From: Halohasta litorea
Lineage (GTDB): Archaea > Halobacteriota > Halobacteria > Halobacteriales > Haloferacaceae
Reading direction: 5' to 3'
Assembly (NCBI RefSeq): GCF_024494645.1
Contig: NZ_JANHDJ010000001.1
Location: 806,001 to 870,000 of the forward strand
Length of the DNA stretch: 64,000 nucleotides
The notes under the pieces are model-generated. The model made no database searches and had not been told where the DNA came from. It saw only the letters and a program-made list of their open reading frames with translations. Positions 43,796-54,428 of the stretch are shown here, in pieces. Positions within the stretch are counted from its first letter, which is position 1, and every line of letters begins with the position of its first letter. Both the position numbers and the translations under genes were made by a program.

Positions 43796-44959
43796 ATGAG
43801 TACCGAAGAACCCGTTTGGCGTGTTAGTATCACCATCGCGATCGTCGTTATCCTCGCTTTGGTTGCCGGGCAACTACTCGGACAGCCGGTGTTGCTCTCC
43901 TACGTCGAAACCGAAAGTATGTCGCCGACGATGGAGCCCGGAGACGGATTCGTGCCGATTCCGGTACAAATAGCTGGCCCAATTGAGGAAGACGATGTCG
44001 TCGTTTTCGAGGCCGAAGAGCTCCACGGGGGTGGACTGACGACCCATCGTGTCGTCGACGAAACCGAACGCGGCTACATTACGCGCGGTGATGGGAACCC
44101 GTTTACCGATCAGGACGGTGATGAACCCCCGGTACGGGAGCCACAGATCGTTGCGAAGGCACTGCAGGTCAACGGGCAGGTCGTTGTGATCCCGGGGTTC
44201 GGCACTGGTGTCGAACGAGTCCAGTCCGTGTTGGATACGACACAGCGACAGTTGGCCGCAGCACTCGGTGTCCGATCGCTCGTCGACACCCAGACGCTCG
44301 CCCTCTCGTTTTTTATCGGGACGCTACTCTGGTATGTGGTCGGTGAACGCCGTGATAATCTCCCGGAGCGGGCTGGCCGGGGTACATCCCGAGAGACTGG
44401 ACTCGATACACGTGTTCTCGTTGGTGGCTGTGCCCTGCTGTTGATCGTTACTGCGACCGTGGCGATGGTTGCACCGGCCGGAACCCACGAGTACGGCATC
44501 GTGAGTGCGAGTTTCGAGTCCGACCAACCCACCGTCATTCCACAGGGCGAATCAGCCGACGTGGCATACCCCGTCGACAACGGTGGCTTCATCCCGACCG
44601 TCTCCTATATCGAACCCGCAAGCGAGGGTGTTGCTGTTCGGCCACACACCCTCACTGTCCAGCCACGAGCGACCGAGACAGCGACCGTCCAGTTGGATGC
44701 TCCAAGCGAGACCGGCTACTACCGACGGTATGTTACCGAACACAGGTATCTCGCCGTGCTTCCGGAGCCGGTGATCCAGAGTCTGTACGTGATCCACCCG
44801 TGGCTCCCGATCGCGGCCATCGACGCACTGATCGGCGGTTCCTTCTATCTATTCGGCCGCATACTTGTTGGCACAGATCGGCTCCGAATACGGACGCGAA
44901 GCCGTGAGGTCCCGGTGTCGACGCACCTCCGTCGGCTAGTAAACAGTCTCTACCGATAG
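43796..44959 (+). CDS. SipW/ER-type signal peptidase I with C-terminal domain
   Basis: A 387-residue membrane protease. After the N-terminal helix (residues 8-28) the catalytic region reads ETESMSPTMEPGD, with Ser41, and THRVVDE with His84 in place of the bacterial Lys, then TRGDGN with Asp99: the Ser-His-Asp arrangement of ER/SipW-type enzymes. SipW matures TasA and TapA in Bacillus. Here residues 185-387 form an extension with helices near 187-203 and 225-247, an exposed beta-rich stretch of about 100 residues, and a last helix near 345. That is about twice the length of a plain archaeal signal peptidase. The ATG at 43796 is chosen; a longer frame lacks homology. Confidence 0.85.
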   Translation: MSTEEPVWRVSITIAIVVILALVAGQLLGQPVLLSYVETESMSPTMEPGDGFVPIPVQIAGPIEEDDVVVFEAEELHGGGLTTHRVVDETERGYITRGDGNPFTDQDGDEPPVREPQIVAKALQVNGQVVVIPGFGTGVERVQSVLDTTQRQLAAALGVRSLVDTQTLALSFFIGTLLWYVVGERRDNLPERAGRGTSRETGLDTRVLVGGCALLLIVTATVAMVAPAGTHEYGIVSASFESDQPTVIPQGESADVAYPVDNGGFIPTVSYIEPASEGVAVRPHTLTVQPRATETATVQLDAPSETGYYRRYVTEHRYLAVLPEPVIQSLYVIHPWLPIAAIDALIGGSFYLFGRILVGTDRLRIRTRSREVPVSTHLRRLVNSLYR

Positions 44960-45025
44960 TAATCCGCCCCTAACGGGTGTAATGGTTCGAATAACTAAGC
45001 TAAACAGGATTAATTAACAACCAAT

Positions 45026-46186
45026 ATGGATGACTGGCGACGCCGCGCTCGGGCCGTTCTCGACAATCAGTTCGTTGTTGTCTGTGCGGTGCTTCTCGGG
45101 TGTGTCCTTGTGGGTGGGTGGCTGACGTATACGGCACACGTTGGGGCCGCAACGACGACCGAACAGCAGTCGACGGTCTCATGGGAGCAAACCGGGGCGT
45201 TCGATCATTCGGCGACCGTTCAAGAAGACAACTCCCTGTTTCCGGTCGGGACGACCCTCGAAAACCGATCAGTTTACTACACCCGTCTCTCGCCGGAACT
45301 CGATGGGACGTTCCGGACTACGTACGACGCGCGTGAGAGCGGCGACCTCGATCAGGACGTGTCGCTGTCGCTGGTGCTTCGGGAGGTCGATCCCGACAGC
45401 GAGGGCACCGAGCCGACGGTCTACTGGCAGACGAGTAGCGCCCTCGACGACGCGACTGTCGAGTCAGTACCTCCTGGAGAGCCCGTTCGTGTCTCGTTTT
45501 CCCAGGATATGAGCGCGGTCACCGAACGGATCGGCCGAATCCAGGAGGAACTCGGTGGCTCCACCGGCGAGGTCGAGGTGTTCGTTCGGGCGACGATCAC
45601 TGCTCAGGGCAAGATCAATGGCGATAGCGTCGACGAGACGGCGACCTACACCATGCCCGTGACAGTCAGTGACACGACCTACAGCGTCACAGACGCCGAA
45701 CCGACGGTCGAATCCTACGAGACCACACGGCCGGTGACCGTCGACCGGAACGATCGCCCGCTCCGGAGCGTCGGTGGACCGCTTTTGCTTGTGGTTGCGC
45801 TGGGGCTGCTCGGTGGCGTCGTCCGTTCGGATCGATCGACACTCTCGGAGACTGAACGGGCGAGACTGGCCTACGAGGACGACCGCGAGACGTTCGACGA
45901 GTGGATCTCGACGATCGAACTCCCTTCGGAGGCGTTCGAACTCCCACAGGCCGACGCCGACTCGCTGGCTGGATTGGTCGACTTCGCCATCGATACCGAC
46001 AACAGCGTCATCGAAGATCCGGACGATGACGCCTACTACGTCCGCCACGACGGCTATCTCTACTGCTACCGACCGCCACGGACCGATAGTGACGACGGTG
46101 AAACGACCGATAGTGTCGACTCCGAGACCGAGTCGACCGACGGAACCGAGTTGGACGAGGGTGGCATCGGTCCCGACGACCAGTGA
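45026..46186 (+). CDS. DUF5305 membrane protein
   Basis: A 386-residue protein: membrane helix at 16-36, an exposed region of about 220 residues rich in beta strands, a second helix near 253-270 (GGPLLLVVALGLLGGVV) and an acidic cytoplasmic C-terminal part of about 115 residues. The exposed sequence, with SWEQTGAFDHSATVQEDNSLFPVGTTLENRSVYYTRLSP, is typical of DUF5305. Family members lie next to signal peptidase and DUF1102 genes in other haloarchaea, which suggests a role in filament assembly or anchoring. TATA-like AATAACTA at 44991-44998. Confidence 0.75.
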   Translation: MDDWRRRARAVLDNQFVVVCAVLLGCVLVGGWLTYTAHVGAATTTEQQSTVSWEQTGAFDHSATVQEDNSLFPVGTTLENRSVYYTRLSPELDGTFRTTYDARESGDLDQDVSLSLVLREVDPDSEGTEPTVYWQTSSALDDATVESVPPGEPVRVSFSQDMSAVTERIGRIQEELGGSTGEVEVFVRATITAQGKINGDSVDETATYTMPVTVSDTTYSVTDAEPTVESYETTRPVTVDRNDRPLRSVGGPLLLVVALGLLGGVVRSDRSTLSETERARLAYEDDRETFDEWISTIELPSEAFELPQADADSLAGLVDFAIDTDNSVIEDPDDDAYYVRHDGYLYCYRPPRTDSDDGETTDSVDSETESTDGTELDEGGIGPDDQ

Positions 46187-46286
46187 ACGATCACAGAATC
46201 CCGGGCGACTCCTCAGCCCAGACTCACCACATCCAATTAGTCAATACACCATAATTACTAAGAAGACATGTTCAAACTACGAACTA

Positions 46287-47510
46287 ATGGTTTCCAACAA
46301 CGGGGGTTCGGCGGACCCGACCGTGAGACTAAGTCGGCGCCAAGCCGTACAGACGCCGCTTGCTGTGGGTGCTGGCGCTGTCTGGATGACGGGCGCTGGG
46401 GCTGCCACCCCGATCTTCCAGTCGGGTGATGCCGACCGAACGTGGATTCGTACCGAACTCGTTGGACGAACCGCCGATAGCGTCGACTTCGGTGGCGACA
46501 GCGAGGCCCAAGCCGCTGCAGCGGTCGCCGACGAACTCCCCGAGACGGCCGAGCGGGACGTGATCGCCCGACTGGGGTCCGGAGACGATGGGGGAACTAT
46601 CGAAGTCGTCGACTCCGGCGTCTCAGTCGACCAGTTTGAGACTGCACTGGACGCAGGCAGCTACAGCTACGACGAGATCACCGAGGGCCTGACACAGCAG
46701 ACCCGCGACGAGTCGATCGGCGTCATCCAGACCAGATTGGCGGCCGCTGACATCGACGACGCCACCGTCCGGCAGGGACGCGACGACACCGGCCTCGTAC
46801 TCGTGATCGGCGTCTCCGGTGAGGACGCTGAAGATATTGAGGACATCCAGGACCTCATCGGCAGCCGCGGCGTCGTTCGGATCGACATCTACCACGACGA
46901 GCAGGGGGAGTACGTCACCGACGAGGGCGCGCTCACGAGCAACGATTTCCAGAGCGTCGGCTCGGCGACCCAAGGCGATCGAACCGGCCCCCATGTGCCG
47001 GTGACTGTCGAGGCGTCGGCTGCCGAGCGGTTCCAACAGCAGCTCGTCGACACAGGCGTTGCACAGGACGGTGGCTCGCGATGTACCTACGACCAGGACC
47101 CCCAGAACACGGAGCCGTGCCTCCTGGTTGTCGACGACAGCGAGGTCATCAACGCCTTCGGGATGGCACCGGGGCTCGCAGAAAGTATGCAAACCGGCGA
47201 CTGGGCTGAAGATCCGCGCTTCATTCTCACGACGAGTAGCCTCGAAGCGGCCCAGCTCGTTTCGATCAATCTACGATCCGGCCCGCTTCCGGCCCCCGTT
47301 GAGCTCTCGACGAGCGACGAGCTGCCGGTCGAAGAGTCGACGCTAGAGAACCGAGCGGTCGAGACCGAGCCGACTCCCGACACGTCTGGGGCGTCGGCTG
47401 ACGGCAGGTCGACCGACCTCGAAACCCTGGGGTTCGGCATAGGAGCCGCGATTGCCGGACTCGGCGCGGCTGGCGCGCTCCTGCGGCGACTCGGCGATTC
47501 GGATTCGTGA
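46287..47510 (+). CDS. Tat-exported SecD head-domain-like protein without channel
   Basis: A 407-residue protein with a Tat signal (SRRQAVQTPLAVGAGAVWM), no internal membrane helix, and a C-terminal LGFGIGAAIAGLGAAGALLRR tail-anchor or sorting-like segment. Residues 100-340 resemble the extracytoplasmic P1/head region of SecD: TRDESIGVIQTRLAAADI, SRGVVRIDIYHDEQGEYVTDEGALT, FQSVGSATQGDRTGPHVPVT, SRCTYDQDPQNTEPCLLVVDD, AFGMAPGLAESMQTGDW, and SINLRSGPLPAPVEL. The six-helix channel of SecD is absent. I infer an extracellular chaperone for the adjacent secreted subunits. TATA-like ATAATTAC at 46251-46258 supports the start. Confidence 0.75.
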   Translation: MVSNNGGSADPTVRLSRRQAVQTPLAVGAGAVWMTGAGAATPIFQSGDADRTWIRTELVGRTADSVDFGGDSEAQAAAAVADELPETAERDVIARLGSGDDGGTIEVVDSGVSVDQFETALDAGSYSYDEITEGLTQQTRDESIGVIQTRLAAADIDDATVRQGRDDTGLVLVIGVSGEDAEDIEDIQDLIGSRGVVRIDIYHDEQGEYVTDEGALTSNDFQSVGSATQGDRTGPHVPVTVEASAAERFQQQLVDTGVAQDGGSRCTYDQDPQNTEPCLLVVDDSEVINAFGMAPGLAESMQTGDWAEDPRFILTTSSLEAAQLVSINLRSGPLPAPVELSTSDELPVEESTLENRAVETEPTPDTSGASADGRSTDLETLGFGIGAAIAGLGAAGALLRRLGDSDS

Positions 47511-47555
47511 GTTCTTTTTATAATAGACGCGACGCTGATTCTGCCGGGTTATAAA

Positions 47556-47628
47556 CGCCCGGAGCGGGATTTGAACCCGCGTCACAACCGTGACAGGGTT
47601 GTATGATGGGCCACTACACCATCCGGGC
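47556..47628 (-). tRNA. tRNA-Asp (GTC), copy 2
   Basis: Second full tRNA-Asp cloverleaf, anticodon GTC at 47592-47594, identical to copy 1 except the anticodon stem pair 28:42, here A:U instead of G:C (CAACC/GGTTG). The change is compensated on both sides, so both genes look functional. A TATA-like CCTTATTTG (minus strand) lies about 35 nt upstream. Confidence 0.95.
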
Positions 47629-47796
47629 GAACCGTACTACAACGTCTCCCCGAGACACAAATAAGGCTTCCTTTTTGAAGGCCGCGTGGTAGCCGGTACC
47701 GAACTGGCCCAAAAGCCTATAGTAGTCGACGGCCTGCCATACAGTATCACGCCCTCCTGCGGTCGGTGAGCCGCTGGTGTCGGGCGGAGTTGGCAA

Positions 47797-47808
47797 CTGT
47801 TATATGGC
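47797..47808 (+). promoter_or_regulatory. TATA-like box of the RNA polymerase operon
   Basis: CTGTTATATGGC, 67-78 nt before rpoH, is the best TATA match in the 246-bp space. It predicts a leader of about 40-45 nt for the rpo transcript, unlike the leaderless neighbours. Confidence 0.4.
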
Positions 47809-47874
47809 TCGGATCAGTAACTGGCTGTAGTATCTCGTGACAGTAGCTTCTTCCCACCGACAGACAACTCACCC

Positions 47875-48102
47875 ATGGTAGATGTCAGCCAACATGAACT
47901 CGTCCCGGATCATACCGTCCTCGAAGACGCCGAGATCGACTCGGTGTTGGAGGAGTATGGTCTCAGCCGTACCGACTTACCGAAAATCAAACTGAACGAT
48001 CCCGCACTCCCCGACGACGCCACACCGGGTGACGTAATCGAAATCGTTCGTGACTCGCGGACCACCGACACCGCGACCTCATACCGACTGGTGATCGAAT
48101 GA
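47875..48102 (+). CDS. rpoH: RNA polymerase subunit H (Rpo5)
   Basis: A 75-residue archaeal RNA polymerase subunit, equivalent to the C-terminal domain of eukaryotic Rpb5. Opening [15 protein letters not shown] and the later [11 protein letters not shown] and VIEIVRDS are diagnostic. Overlaps rpoB'' by 4 bp and heads the operon. Confidence 0.95.
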   Translation: MVDVSQHELVPDHTVLEDAEIDSVLEEYGLSRTDLPKIKLNDPALPDDATPGDVIEIVRDSRTTDTATSYRLVIE

Positions 48103-49667
48103 ACCGGCAAGACCGACGCACAATCTCCCGAGAGTACTTCGAGGAGGACCGACTCGCCGAACACCACTTCCGCTCGTTCAACGCGTTTTTGGACCGCGGC
48201 ATGCAGCAGGTCGTCGACGAAAAGGAGACGATCGACACCGACATCGGCGACAAGGAGGGCCAAGAGCCCGTCTACGTCGAGCTCGGCGACATCCGAATCC
48301 TCACACCGCGCGTGCGTGAGGCCGACGGCTCCGAAGAACTCCTGTATCCGCAGGAGGCCCGCCTCCGGAACATCACCTACGCCGCTCCGGTCTTCATGGA
48401 GATGTCGATCATCCGCGGCGGCGACGAGGAACCCGAACAGGTCGTCGACTCCACCGAAACCAAGGTCGGCCGGATGCCGATCATGGTCGGCTCCCAGAAC
48501 TGCAACATCCAGGGCTTCTCCGACCAGGAACTGATTGAGATCGGCGAGGACCCCGTCGATCCCGGCGGCTACTTCATCGTCAACGGCTCCGAGCGCGTCC
48601 TGATGACGAGCGAGGACCTCGCGCCGAACAAGATCCTGGCCGAACACGATACCAAGTACGGCGACGACATCCAGGTCGCCAAAACGTTCAGCCAGCGCCG
48701 TGGCTACCGCGCGCTCGTCCTCTGTGAGCGAAACCGCGAAGGGCTCCTCGAAGTGAGCTTCCCATCGGTTTCGGGCAGCGTCGACTTCGTCACGCTCGTC
48801 CGGGCACTCGGGCTCGAATCCGACGAGGAGATCGTCCACCGCGTCTCCGAAGATCCGGAGATCGTGAAGTTCATGCTCGAAAACCTCGAGGAAGCCTCGG
48901 TCCAGACCACCGAGGAGGCCATCGAGACGCTGGGCAAACGCGTCGCAAGTGGTCAAGGAAAGAACTACCAGCTCAAACGGGCGAACTACGTCATCGATCG
49001 GTATCTCCTGCCGCACCTCCACGAGGAGGGGGCCGAAGACGAGGAGATCCGCATCAACAAGGCCTACTACCTCTGTCGAATGGCCGAGGCCTGTTTCGAG
49101 CTCGCACTCGACCGCCGTGAGGCCGACGACAAGGACCACTACGCCAACAAACGCCTGAAGGTCTCGGGCGATCTGATGACCGATCTGTTCCGCACCGCAC
49201 TCAATAAACTCTCGCGGGACGTGAAATACCAGCTCGAACGCGCCAATATGCGGAACCGTGATCTCTCTGTCAGCACCGTCGTTCGTTCCGACGTACTCAC
49301 CGAACGGCTCGAACACCCGATTGCAACGGGCAATTGGGTCGGTGGCCGCTCCGGCGTGAGCCAGCTGGTCGACCGAACTGATTACATGGGCGTTCTGTCT
49401 CACTTGCGCCGACTCCGCTCGCCGCTGTCCCGCTCGCAGCCGCACTTCGAGGCACGGGACCTCCACGCGACCCAGTGGGGTCGCATCTGTCCCTCCGAGA
49501 CGCCGGAGGGGCCGAACTGTGGCTTGGTGAAGAACTTCGCCCAAGCGATGGAGCTGAGTCAGGATATCGAGGACGAACAGGGACTGAAACGAGAGCTGTC
49601 GTCGATGGGAGTCGAGGGGATCCCCGGCATTGACAGCATTGAACGAAGCACCCCGGCGGACGACTAA
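48099..49667 (+). CDS. rpoB2: RNA polymerase subunit B''
   Basis: A 522-residue N-terminal half of the second largest subunit (Rpo2N). Family blocks include [50 protein letters not shown] and [20 protein letters not shown] near the end. The split between B'' and B' is normal in haloarchaea. B' starts 3 bp downstream. Confidence 0.97.
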   Translation: MNRQDRRTISREYFEEDRLAEHHFRSFNAFLDRGMQQVVDEKETIDTDIGDKEGQEPVYVELGDIRILTPRVREADGSEELLYPQEARLRNITYAAPVFMEMSIIRGGDEEPEQVVDSTETKVGRMPIMVGSQNCNIQGFSDQELIEIGEDPVDPGGYFIVNGSERVLMTSEDLAPNKILAEHDTKYGDDIQVAKTFSQRRGYRALVLCERNREGLLEVSFPSVSGSVDFVTLVRALGLESDEEIVHRVSEDPEIVKFMLENLEEASVQTTEEAIETLGKRVASGQGKNYQLKRANYVIDRYLLPHLHEEGAEDEEIRINKAYYLCRMAEACFELALDRREADDKDHYANKRLKVSGDLMTDLFRTALNKLSRDVKYQLERANMRNRDLSVSTVVRSDVLTERLEHPIATGNWVGGRSGVSQLVDRTDYMGVLSHLRRLRSPLSRSQPHFEARDLHATQWGRICPSETPEGPNCGLVKNFAQAMELSQDIEDEQGLKRELSSMGVEGIPGIDSIERSTPADD

Positions 49668-49669
49668 CA

Positions 49670-51496
49670 ATGGCTCAGGCACGAGAAGCGAAAGTATACG
49701 TCAACGGTAGTCTGGTTGGAACCCACCCGGACCCCGAACAGCTCGCCGAACAGATCCGCGAAGCCCGCCGCCGCGGCGACGTCTCGGACATGGTCAACGT
49801 CTCCGTACGCGGGCGCACCCAAGAGGTCATCATCAACGCCGACGCCGGTCGGGCCCGCCGCCCGCTGATCGTCGTCGAAAACGGCGAGCCGCTGCTCGGC
49901 GACGAGGAGATCGAGGCCGTCGAGGACGGCGACCTCGAGTTCGAGGACCTCGTCGACCGTGGCTACGTCGAGTTCATCGACGCCGAGGAGGAAGAGGACA
50001 TCCTCATCGCGGTCGACGAAGACGACATCACCGAGAAACACACCCACCTCGAAATCGATCCCTCCCTGATCTTCGGGATCGGTGCGGGGATGATTCCGTA
50101 TCCGGAACACAACGCCAGCCCCCGGATTACGATGGGCGCAGGGATGATGAAACAGTCGCTCGGGCTGCCATCCGCGAACTACCGGATCCGGCCCGACACG
50201 CGCCAGCACCTCCTGCACTACCCGCAGCTCTCGATGGTCAAGACGCAGACCACTGAACAGATCAACTACGACGATCGGCCCGCAGCCCAGAACTTCACGG
50301 TCGCCGTGATGAGCTACGAGGGGTTCAACATCGAGGACGCGCTCGTGATGAATCAGGGATCGGTCGACCGGGCCCTCATGCGGTCGCACTTCTTCCGAAC
50401 CTACGAGGGCGAGGAACGACGCTACCCCGGCGGTCAGGAAGACCACTTCGAGATCCCGAGTCAGGACGTCCGCGGCGCACGCGGGGAAGACGCCTACACC
50501 CACCTCGACGACGACGGGCTCGTCAACCCCGAGACAGTGGTCGACGAGAATTCCGTTCTCTTGGGCAAGACCAGCCCACCGCGGTTCCTCGAAGAGCCCG
50601 ACGACATGGGCGGTCTCAGCCCCCAGAAGCGGCGTGAGACCTCGGTGACGATGCGCTCCGGCGAGGACGGCGTCGTCGACACGGTCACGCTGATGGAGGG
50701 CGAGGACGGCTCGAAGCTCTCGAAGGTCAAAGTTCGGGACGAACGGATTCCGGAGCTCGGCGACAAGTTCGCCTCCCGGCACGGTCAGAAGGGTGTCGTG
50801 GGGCACTTGGCACCACAGGAGGATATGCCGTTCACCGAGGAAGGACTCGTTCCCGACCTCGTGTTGAACCCGCACGCACTCCCATCGCGGATGACTGTGG
50901 GCCACGTCCTGGAGATGCTCGGTGGGAAGGTTGGCGCGCTCGAAGGACGGCGCGTCGACGGGACGCCGTTCCAGGGCGAAGACGAGGAGGAACTCCGCGG
51001 AGCCCTCGAAGACCACGGCTTCAAATCCTCCGGCAAGGAGGTCATGTACTCCGGCGTTACGGGCGAGAAGATCGACGCCGAGATTTTCGTCGGCACGATT
51101 TTCTACCACAAGCTCTACCACATGGTCTCGAACAAACTGCACGCCCGCTCCCGCGGGCCTGTGCAGGTTCTCACTCGCCAGCCGACCGAGGGGCGTGCCC
51201 GTGAGGGTGGCCTCCGTGTCGGCGAGATGGAGCGGGACACCATCATCGGCCACGGGGCTGCGATGGTGCTCAACGAACGCCTGCTCGACTCCTCGGACAA
51301 GGAGACGGTCTACGTCTCGGCCGATACGGGAATGATCGCGGTCCAGGACCGCGAACAGCGCCGTGTCTACGATCCGGCGACTGGCAGCGAGGACAACATC
51401 CACGAACTGGAGATCAGCTACGCGTTCAAGCTCCTTCTTGATGAACTGATGGCGCTCGGCATCCGACCAACACTCGAACTCGAGGACGCAGTCTAA
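49670..51496 (+). CDS. rpoB1: RNA polymerase subunit B'
   Basis: A 608-residue C-terminal half of the second largest subunit (Rpo2C). It includes the hybrid-binding and wall regions, with [26 protein letters not shown] and the C-terminal anchor region. Follows B'' by 3 bp, consistent with one transcript. Confidence 0.97.
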   Translation: MAQAREAKVYVNGSLVGTHPDPEQLAEQIREARRRGDVSDMVNVSVRGRTQEVIINADAGRARRPLIVVENGEPLLGDEEIEAVEDGDLEFEDLVDRGYVEFIDAEEEEDILIAVDEDDITEKHTHLEIDPSLIFGIGAGMIPYPEHNASPRITMGAGMMKQSLGLPSANYRIRPDTRQHLLHYPQLSMVKTQTTEQINYDDRPAAQNFTVAVMSYEGFNIEDALVMNQGSVDRALMRSHFFRTYEGEERRYPGGQEDHFEIPSQDVRGARGEDAYTHLDDDGLVNPETVVDENSVLLGKTSPPRFLEEPDDMGGLSPQKRRETSVTMRSGEDGVVDTVTLMEGEDGSKLSKVKVRDERIPELGDKFASRHGQKGVVGHLAPQEDMPFTEEGLVPDLVLNPHALPSRMTVGHVLEMLGGKVGALEGRRVDGTPFQGEDEEELRGALEDHGFKSSGKEVMYSGVTGEKIDAEIFVGTIFYHKLYHMVSNKLHARSRGPVQVLTRQPTEGRAREGGLRVGEMERDTIIGHGAAMVLNERLLDSSDKETVYVSADTGMIAVQDREQRRVYDPATGSEDNIHELEISYAFKLLLDELMALGIRPTLELEDAV

Positions 51497-51509
51497 GGGC
51501 CAACACACA

Positions 51510-54428
51510 ATGTCAATGCAAACACCAAAACAGCTCGGTGGGATCCGGTTCGGACTGATGGATCCCGAGACGTACCGCGACCTGTCGGCCACGAAAGTGA
51601 TCACGGCCGACACCTACGACGACGACGGCTACCCCATCGACATGGGGCTGATGGACCCACGGCTCGGCGTGATCGATCCCGGTCTCGAATGCCGGACCTG
51701 TGGCCAGCACTCCGGGTCGTGCCCGGGTCACTTCGGCCACATCGAACTCGCCGCACCGGTCATCCACGTCGGCTTCACGACGCTGATGCGCCGACTCCTG
51801 CGGGCGACCTGTCGGGAGTGCGGTAGCCTGACGCTGGTCGAGGAGAAAAAAGAGGAGTTCCGCGACCAGCTCGAACGCGCGGAGGAACTCGGCAAGGACC
51901 CCGATACGGTCCTCAAATCGGCCGTCCGCGAGGCCCGCAAGCAGAACACCTGTCCGCACTGCGGCTCGCCGCAGGCCGACATCAAACACGAAAAGCCGAC
52001 GACCTACTACGAGGTCGAAAACGTCCTCGCATCCGAATACTCGGAAGTCATCGCCGAAGCGATGCAGCCCGACGACGAGGACGAAGACGACGAGGGAATC
52101 AGTCCCTCGGAGCTGGCCGACCAGACCGGCATCTCCTTAGAGCGGATCAACCAGATCCTCGGCGGCGAGTTCCGCCCGCTCGACGAGGACCGACGGGCCC
52201 TCGAAAAGGCACTCGACGTCGACCTCACCGAAGAGGACATGAACAAGCTGATGCCCTCCGACATCCGGGACTGGTTCGAGGACATCCCGGATTCGGATAT
52301 CGAAGTGCTGGGAATCGACTCGGAGAACTCCCGGCCCGAGTGGATGATCATGACCGTGCTGCCGGTGCCGCCGGTGACCGCACGTCCATCGATCACCCTC
52401 GACAACGGCCAGCGTTCCGAGGACGACCTCACACACAAACTGGTCGACATCATCCGCATCAACCAGCGGTTCATGGAGAACCGCGAGGCAGGAGCCCCCC
52501 AGCTCATTATCGAGGACCTGTGGGAGCTGCTCCAGTACCACGTCACGACCTTCGTGGACAACGAGATTTCGGGCACCCCACCCGCCCGCCACCGCTCGGG
52601 TCGACCCCTCAAAACCCTCAGCCAGCGACTCAAAGGCAAAGAGGGACGCTTCCGTGGCAGCCTCTCGGGGAAACGCGTCAACTTCTCGGCGCGTACCGTC
52701 ATTAGCCCGGACCCGACGCTGAGCCTCAACGAGGTCGGGATTCCCGACCGCGTGGCCAGCGAGATGACGATCACGATCAACGTCACCGACCGCAACACCG
52801 AGGAGGCCCGGCAGTACGTCGCCAACGGCCCCGAGAAACATCCCGGTGCCAACTACGTCAAACGGCCCGACGGCCGCCGACTGAAGGTCACACCCAAAAA
52901 CTGCGAGGAGCTCGCGACGAAGATCGAGGAGGGGTGGGAGGTCAACCGCCACCTCGTCGACGGCGACATCGTGATCTTCAACCGCCAGCCGTCGCTCCAC
53001 CGGATGTCGATTATGGCCCACGAGGTCGTCGTGATGCCGTACAAGACCTTCCGACTCAACACGGTTGTCTGTCCGCCGTACAACGCTGACTTCGACGGCG
53101 ACGAGATGAACCTCCACGCGCTGCAGACCGAGGAGGCCCGCGCGGAGGCCCGTGTGCTGATGCGTGTCCAGGAGCAGATCCTCTCGCCGCGCTTCGGCGA
53201 GAACATTATCGGGGCGATCCAGGACCACATCTCGGGGACCTACTTGCTGACCAACGACAATCCCCACTTCACCGAGACGCAGGCGCTCGATCTGCTGCGA
53301 GCGACGCGCGTTGACGAACTGCCCGACCCCGACGGCGAGGACGAGGCTGGCCCCTACTGGAGCGGCCGGACAGTCTTCTCGCTGCTCCTTCCGGACGGGC
53401 TGAACCTCGACTTCACGTCCTCGACCGGCGAGGATGTCGTCATCGAGGACGGCGAACTGCTCGAAGGGACGATCGACGAGGACGCCGTCGGTGCCTTCGG
53501 CGGCGAGATCGTCGATACCATCGTCAAACAGTACTCCGAGACACGCGCCCGCGTGTTCATCAACGAGGTCGCCGCCCTCGCAATGCGTGCGATCATGCAC
53601 TTCGGGTTCTCGATCGGGATCGACGACGAGTCCATCCCACCAGTCGCCGACGAGCAGGTCGACGAGGCGATCGACAACGCCTACGACCGTATCGAGGAAC
53701 TCATCGACACCTACGAGGCGGGCGAGCTCGAATCGCTCCCCGGCCGGACGGTCGACGAAACCCTCGAGATGAAGATCATGCAGACGCTCGGCAAGGCCCG
53801 GGACTCGGCGGGCGAAATCGCCGACGACCACTTCAGCGACGACAACCCGGCGGTCGTCATGGCCCGCTCGGGGGCCCGTGGCTCGATGCTGAACCTCACC
53901 CAGATGGCTGGCTGTGTCGGCCAGCAGGCAGTCCGCGGCGAGCGGATCAATCGTGGCTACGAGGACCGGACCCTCGCTCACTACGAGGAGAACGACCTCT
54001 CCGCGGAGGCTCACGGCTTCGTCGAGAACTCGTATCGTAGCGGGCTCACCCCGCGGGAGTTCTTCTTCCACGCAATGGGTGGCCGCGAGGGGCTGGTCGA
54101 TACGGCAGTCCGGACCTCGAAATCCGGATATCTTCAGCGCCGCCTGATCAACGCGCTGTCCGAGCTCGAAGTCCAGTACGACGGGACGGTTCGGGACACC
54201 TCGGATACGGTCATCCAGTTCGAGTTCGGCGAGGACGGCACCTCGCCGGTGCGTGTCTCCTCGGACGACGACTTCGATATCGATGTCGAGTCGATCACCG
54301 ACCGCGTCGTCGACGCCGAGTTCGACAGCGAGGGCGAAAAGGAAGCGTTCCTCGGTCGGCGCGAGCCGCCGACGAACCTTTCAGAGCGTAGTGAGCCGCG
54401 GTTCCAGGAGGTGGAATCCGATGACTGA
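51510..54428 (+). CDS. rpoA1: RNA polymerase subunit A'
   Basis: A 972-residue largest subunit N-terminal part (Rpo1N). It carries the N-terminal zinc site [18 protein letters not shown], a second Cys pair (CPHCGSP), and the catalytic magnesium loop [10 protein letters not shown] near residue 530. An inserted acidic stretch near residues 185-205 is haloarchaeal. No intein. Its 3' end overlaps A'' by 8 bp. Confidence 0.97.
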   Translation: MSMQTPKQLGGIRFGLMDPETYRDLSATKVITADTYDDDGYPIDMGLMDPRLGVIDPGLECRTCGQHSGSCPGHFGHIELAAPVIHVGFTTLMRRLLRATCRECGSLTLVEEKKEEFRDQLERAEELGKDPDTVLKSAVREARKQNTCPHCGSPQADIKHEKPTTYYEVENVLASEYSEVIAEAMQPDDEDEDDEGISPSELADQTGISLERINQILGGEFRPLDEDRRALEKALDVDLTEEDMNKLMPSDIRDWFEDIPDSDIEVLGIDSENSRPEWMIMTVLPVPPVTARPSITLDNGQRSEDDLTHKLVDIIRINQRFMENREAGAPQLIIEDLWELLQYHVTTFVDNEISGTPPARHRSGRPLKTLSQRLKGKEGRFRGSLSGKRVNFSARTVISPDPTLSLNEVGIPDRVASEMTITINVTDRNTEEARQYVANGPEKHPGANYVKRPDGRRLKVTPKNCEELATKIEEGWEVNRHLVDGDIVIFNRQPSLHRMSIMAHEVVVMPYKTFRLNTVVCPPYNADFDGDEMNLHALQTEEARAEARVLMRVQEQILSPRFGENIIGAIQDHISGTYLLTNDNPHFTETQALDLLRATRVDELPDPDGEDEAGPYWSGRTVFSLLLPDGLNLDFTSSTGEDVVIEDGELLEGTIDEDAVGAFGGEIVDTIVKQYSETRARVFINEVAALAMRAIMHFGFSIGIDDESIPPVADEQVDEAIDNAYDRIEELIDTYEAGELESLPGRTVDETLEMKIMQTLGKARDSAGEIADDHFSDDNPAVVMARSGARGSMLNLTQMAGCVGQQAVRGERINRGYEDRTLAHYEENDLSAEAHGFVENSYRSGLTPREFFFHAMGGREGLVDTAVRTSKSGYLQRRLINALSELEVQYDGTVRDTSDTVIQFEFGEDGTSPVRVSSDDDFDIDVESITDRVVDAEFDSEGEKEAFLGRREPPTNLSERSEPRFQEVESDD

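Noticed and set aside
47614-47796. 60-codon frame covering tRNA-Asp copy 2
   Set aside because: It begins upstream of and runs into a tRNA gene, with no protein-like composition.
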